Part shown: in pieces, positions 29,963 through 33,303 of the stretch
How positions within the stretch are numbered: position 1 is the stretch's first letter
Layout of the letters: each line of letters opens with the position of its first letter
Translations under genes and position numbers: made by a program
Notes under the pieces: model-generated
The model's database searches: none
What the model saw: the letters and a program-made list of their open reading frames with translations, nothing else
Told to the model about the DNA's origin: nothing
Assembly (NCBI GenBank): GCA_030267965.1
Contig: BRYA01000350.1
Coordinates: 43,011-76,313 of the forward strand
DNA from: Triparma columacea
Taxonomy: Eukaryota; Sar; Bolidophyceae; Parmales; Triparmaceae
Direction: 5' to 3'
DNA length: 33,303 nt

Positions 29963-31135
29963 ATTAGACGGGGGGTGGGGGGGAGCAGACTAGACATTAT
30001 TTCATGTTGTGCAGTCCGCAGAATTGGGCGTGCTCGAGAGTATCTACACTCGTGTAATATAATCGAGCGTACAACTTCATTTTGTCTAACCTAACAGCGA
30101 GGGCATTTTTTAGGGTTAAAGTTAGAAGGGTTATAAGATAAACGAAGGTCTTTAGCTTAGTAGTGTTCCGAGACTCATCCTTGCTGCCAGCCCATCAAGC
30201 CCCCCCGCACGCAGAAGTCCTTAACACCCCACTCTCCGAAGTTGACAGAAATTCGCTCACCTTACCGCGTTGTTCCTTCGGTCGCTCCGTCCGTTCCCGT
30301 TCCTGTTTACTCCTCCCCCTTCCTTGGGAAGAAGCGATGACTGAAGATCGAATGTCGTTTGGAAAAGAAATACCGCTGGTTTTTTATGGCGGTTCAGCGC
30401 TTTGACGACCGAAGGTGAATGAGGGAAGGCACCGGGACGGCCCGGGGAGTTTAGGAATCCTAGTAAATGCAACCAACTTTGAACCACATTTTTTAATTTT
30501 GGAAAAGAACCAAGAAAAGCAAAAACTGAAAAGCAAAAACTTAAGGTGAGGACGTACGAGGAGTGACCGCTGTCTATGGGTTGGCGCATTTAATGCAAAA
30601 GAAACACAAATTCGGCCGTATATAGAAAAACAGAGCTCCCCCGAAACCAGTAAATTCCAGATCCATGGATTATTCATCTTCATGAGATGCCTGACGGAGA
30701 TTTTAGCTACACTCCCGGGCTTACGATACCCTCACCCGGACTTACTGAGGTTCTTTGACGAATATTATCACCCTTTATCCCTCACCACCTCCCCCCCTTT
30801 CCCCCTCCCGTCCTCAGTCAAAGTAAACCCCAAGAATTAGCCCCTGTAAGCTTCGTTGAAGGTAAGAATGTGCAGGGAGACCCAAGCTCGGGTGGAACGA
30901 GACGTAAATTGAGGAAGAAACTAGCGCAACGTAAAAATACATGCTTCAGCTCAAATCCGCCTTGGTGCCTCGACCAGGACAGTGGGGTTGGTTGACTGCA
31001 CTGGAGTCAATCGCCGTATATTAATTAGCGACAACAGTTCTTGCCCCTCATTGTCTCGCCGCGACCGATACCGTTTCAAAAAACATCTCACTTATCCCCA
31101 AACTACCCTTCCACCTTTCAGCCTCCCCCCCCCTC
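29963..31135 (+). other. 1.17-kb intergenic region, sulfatase to START-array gene
   Basis: This is the longest gene-free stretch. It holds the sulfatase 3' UTR and the promoter of the START-array gene. Near 30112-30124 is TTTAGGGTTAAAG, a telo-box-like motif. TTAGCTTAGTAG near 30153 resembles a tRNA A box, but no B box or cloverleaf follows. C-rich stretches occur at 30788-30811 and before the ATG at 31125-31133. Small open frames (30163-30405 plus; 30257-30683 minus) have no recognisable similarity. An unannotated noncoding RNA or a 5' UTR exon of the downstream gene is possible. Confidence 0.5.
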
Positions 31136-33303
31136 ATGAGCATGAAAGTTAGCCCCAAGCAGGAGGACAAGCAAGTCATCGCCGTAAACGACGATGAGAG
31201 GGGCCTCACTGACCAAGAAAAAAACGTCGACGTCGAGAGCGAAGTAAACGAGGAGATTGTTGGTGTTCCTGACGATGTTATTGAGTTGATTAATGACAAT
31301 GATATGGAGAAGGGACGTATTACTCGCGTCTTCGATCCCCCTGACGAGCTTGACGACGCCGAAAATCTAGAGGACGAAAAAGTTGAAGGGATCCAACTGT
31401 CCCCAGTCAGTGTCGGTGACACCAAACAGACTGATGAGGAGATTGACCAAGCCACGCTGGAGGCTCTTGCCAATATTATAAGGAATGAGCCACAGGATTA
31501 CACCGAGGAGGAGGAAGCGGTTATGAGGGACGGCAAGGAGTTCTATAGGAAGTGCATGGCAAGCAAGAAATTCAAGAAATTGAAGAGTCCAGATCCCAGG
31601 GTGAAGATGACAGCAGTGCACCTCGAGGGTGAAAGCCTTGTGACAGGCATGTGCGAGGCTGTTGTCGATGCTTCACTTGCAGAATGTGTGGCATACGAGT
31701 TCATTAAGGATTCAAGGGAGAGGCAGGCCAAACTTGGGAAGAAGTACAAGGCGATCGAAACAAAGAAATTGAATGGCCACTCACAGCTTTATTTAAACAG
31801 GAGGAGTCTTGGAGTACGAGGGCTTTCTGATAGGGAGGGGAGAAGCTTTATTTGCTGGCAAAAGGAGGAAGGAGACAAGGTCTGTTGGACCGTGTACAAG
31901 GACACCAACTTGCTTGATGAAGAAATCCCATTGAGCTCTCAAACTGTGCTTGCAACAGTCAGAACTACCTGGATGTTTGAGGCACTTACAACCACTGGCG
32001 GCGTTCCCCAGACTAAAGTCATATTTGCTTCAAAGGTGGACATCAAGGGCTCTGTGCCAAGTTTTGTCATGAATCGCTTGTCAACCGGGTATGCAAGCAA
32101 TATGATTGAATTGCAGAAGAAGTTTCACAAGAGTGATGACAAGATTGACAGGGCTGCGCTGGAATACCTTGCAAATATCATCAAGAATGAACCTCAAGAT
32201 TATACAAAGGAGGAGGAAGAAGCCATTAGGAAGGGGAAGGAATTTTATGAAAAGTGCAAGGTGGAGGAAAACTTTGATGAACTGAAGAGTCCTGATGAGA
32301 GGGTCAAGATGAAGCTAGTTCATGTTGATGGGGAAAGTCTTTGCACTGGTTTTGCTACTACTGTGGTTGATGCGAGTGTGGAGGAGTGTGCAGCACGCGA
32401 GTTACTTTTGGATTCAAGAGAATTCCATAAAACTTCAAAGGAGCGAGGGATCACTGAGTATCACGTCAAAAAGGTTAATGACCACACCTCCTATTACATG
32501 GCAACAAGGGACCTTGGTCTCCCTGGTTTTAATCTTCGTGATGGAAGAAATAAAATTATCTGGCTCAAACAAGATGACGGCAAAGTTATCATTGATGTTG
32601 CAGACACAGATGAACTTCAGGTAGACTTTCCAGTGAAATCAGGAAATATTTTAGTAAAGATTCACACAGTATGGGTGTTTGAGCCACTTGACCCTATTGG
32701 AGGTGTGCCACAAACATCAGTCACTTTCACAACAAAGGTAGATCTTGGCGGAGTTTTCTACTCTTCCGTCATTAACAAGATTGCACCAAGGTTTCTTGCA
32801 CAAGTCTCAGACTTGAGGAAGAAGTTTGACAAGAGCAAAGCGATTGAAACCTTCAATAGACAGCAGATCATTGCAAAGTTTGAGGTGATTGCAGTTGAAG
32901 GGGCACTAGAGATTGAACATCACTTTGACAAGATTGACGGAGCTCAAGAGATAAATGGTGCTTTGTCTGGACAGACCTTGATAAAGGCAGAGAAGAGAAT
33001 GGAATGGGGGAAGACTTCAATAACTGTGAGAGCATCCCACAAGGAAGTTGCAGCATTCTTCTGGGGCCTTAAAAGTGGAGTTGACTCCCAGCTTGCAATT
33101 CACAGAGTTAACAACAAGACACTTTTAATCACAGTTGAACATGAAGGGCATATCACAGCTGTAAGGTTCTCTGAGGCTGGCCAGATGAAGACAGAAGTAG
33201 AAATGATGACTAGACAGGAAAGTTTAGGAAAAGCTGCCAGCAAACAGAGTGTAATTAAGCACCTGAGCATGGCAACTGATGCTGCTTACTACTTTGACAA
33301 CCT
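31136..33303 (+). CDS. START-like-domain array protein (3' partial)
   Basis: The frame is open from ATG 31136 to the window end, 722 codons without an intron. An acidic N-terminus (about residues 1-95) is followed by two long tandem units. Each opens with a segment of the form LANIIxNEPQDYTxEEE (about residues 105 and 338), then KEFYxKC, LKSPDxRVKM, a VDAS segment with xEC and WxFEAL/EPL...GGVPQT, and ends in a helix around LxKKF. These fit the alternating strands and helices of START/Bet v1-like lipid-binding domains. A third, divergent unit starts near residue 575 (EWGKTSITVRASHKEVAAFFWGLKSGV) and runs off the end. START domains bind sterols or other lipids. Multi-START proteins of unknown role occur in stramenopile algae as far as I know; the downstream domains are missing here. 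The ATG at 31142 is an alternative start. Confidence 0.72.
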   Translation, partial: MSMKVSPKQEDKQVIAVNDDERGLTDQEKNVDVESEVNEEIVGVPDDVIELINDNDMEKGRITRVFDPPDELDDAENLEDEKVEGIQLSPVSVGDTKQTDEEIDQATLEALANIIRNEPQDYTEEEEAVMRDGKEFYRKCMASKKFKKLKSPDPRVKMTAVHLEGESLVTGMCEAVVDASLAECVAYEFIKDSRERQAKLGKKYKAIETKKLNGHSQLYLNRRSLGVRGLSDREGRSFICWQKEEGDKVCWTVYKDTNLLDEEIPLSSQTVLATVRTTWMFEALTTTGGVPQTKVIFASKVDIKGSVPSFVMNRLSTGYASNMIELQKKFHKSDDKIDRAALEYLANIIKNEPQDYTKEEEEAIRKGKEFYEKCKVEENFDELKSPDERVKMKLVHVDGESLCTGFATTVVDASVEECAARELLLDSREFHKTSKERGITEYHVKKVNDHTSYYMATRDLGLPGFNLRDGRNKIIWLKQDDGKVIIDVADTDELQVDFPVKSGNILVKIHTVWVFEPLDPIGGVPQTSVTFTTKVDLGGVFYSSVINKIAPRFLAQVSDLRKKFDKSKAIETFNRQQIIAKFEVIAVEGALEIEHHFDKIDGAQEINGALSGQTLIKAEKRMEWGKTSITVRASHKEVAAFFWGLKSGVDSQLAIHRVNNKTLLITVEHEGHITAVRFSEAGQMKTEVEMMTRQESLGKAASKQSVIKHLSMATDAAYYFDN

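Noticed and set aside
30150..30230. Possible tRNA (TTAGCTTAGTAG resembles an A box)
   Set aside because: No GGTTCGANTCC-type B box and no cloverleaf pairing could be found at the right distance.

Overview
This is a gene-dense eukaryotic nuclear segment. It carries 17 protein-coding genes, two of them cut by the window ends. Nearly all genes are interrupted by short GT-AG spliceosomal introns (46 to about 490 nt). Each exon junction given here was chosen so that splice signals and reading phase agree on both sides. I see no bacterial operons, ribosome binding sites, CRISPR arrays, rRNA or convincing tRNA genes, and no recognisable transposon.

Organism. One gene (1699-2836) starts with a signal peptide followed at once by Phe (TNA|FQPF). 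This ASAFAP-like presequence marks plastid import in algae with a secondary red plastid. A CFAP57 gene and a full-length GCP2 gene imply a cell that builds flagella and gamma-tubulin complexes. TTAGGG-type telomeric motifs occur inside promoters. Together these suggest a flagellated ochrophyte stramenopile. A bolidophyte/parmalean or related picoalga is my guess, not a proof.

Layout. WD40 fragment (+), Derlin (-), plastid-targeted membrane protein (+), CCCH-zinc-finger/Smr protein (-), PRMT10-like arginine methyltransferase (+), glutathionyl-hydroquinone reductase/ECM4-type (+), DI(E/D)GA-repeat protein (-), PH-like two-TM protein (+), myristoylatable Sel1-repeat protein (+), COP9 signalosome subunit 7 (-), small two-TM protein (+), signal-sequence/TM/zinc-ribbon/TPR protein (-), CFAP57 (+), gamma-tubulin complex component 2 with a beta-trefoil-like N-terminus (+), histone H3 (-), secreted sulfatase (+), and a START-like-domain array (+, 3' partial). 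Orientation alternates strongly: no two neighbouring genes are both on the minus strand. Head-to-head pairs share spacers of 72-456 bp and tail-to-tail pairs are as little as 55 bp apart.

How the genes relate. The genes do not form one pathway. They touch ER quality control (Derlin; the signal-sequence/TPR protein may also be a secretory-pathway membrane protein), RNA handling (CCCH-Smr), chromatin (H3, PRMT10), protein turnover (CSN7), the microtubule/flagellar cytoskeleton (CFAP57, GCP2, perhaps the DI(E/D)GA protein), thiol/quinone detoxification (GHR), extracellular sulfate-ester hydrolysis and lipid binding (START). Genome-level features stand out: introns crowded at the 5' ends of genes, C-rich rather than U-rich polypyrimidine tracts, G/C-run introns able to fold on themselves, and a histone H3 gene with an intron directly after the ATG codon.
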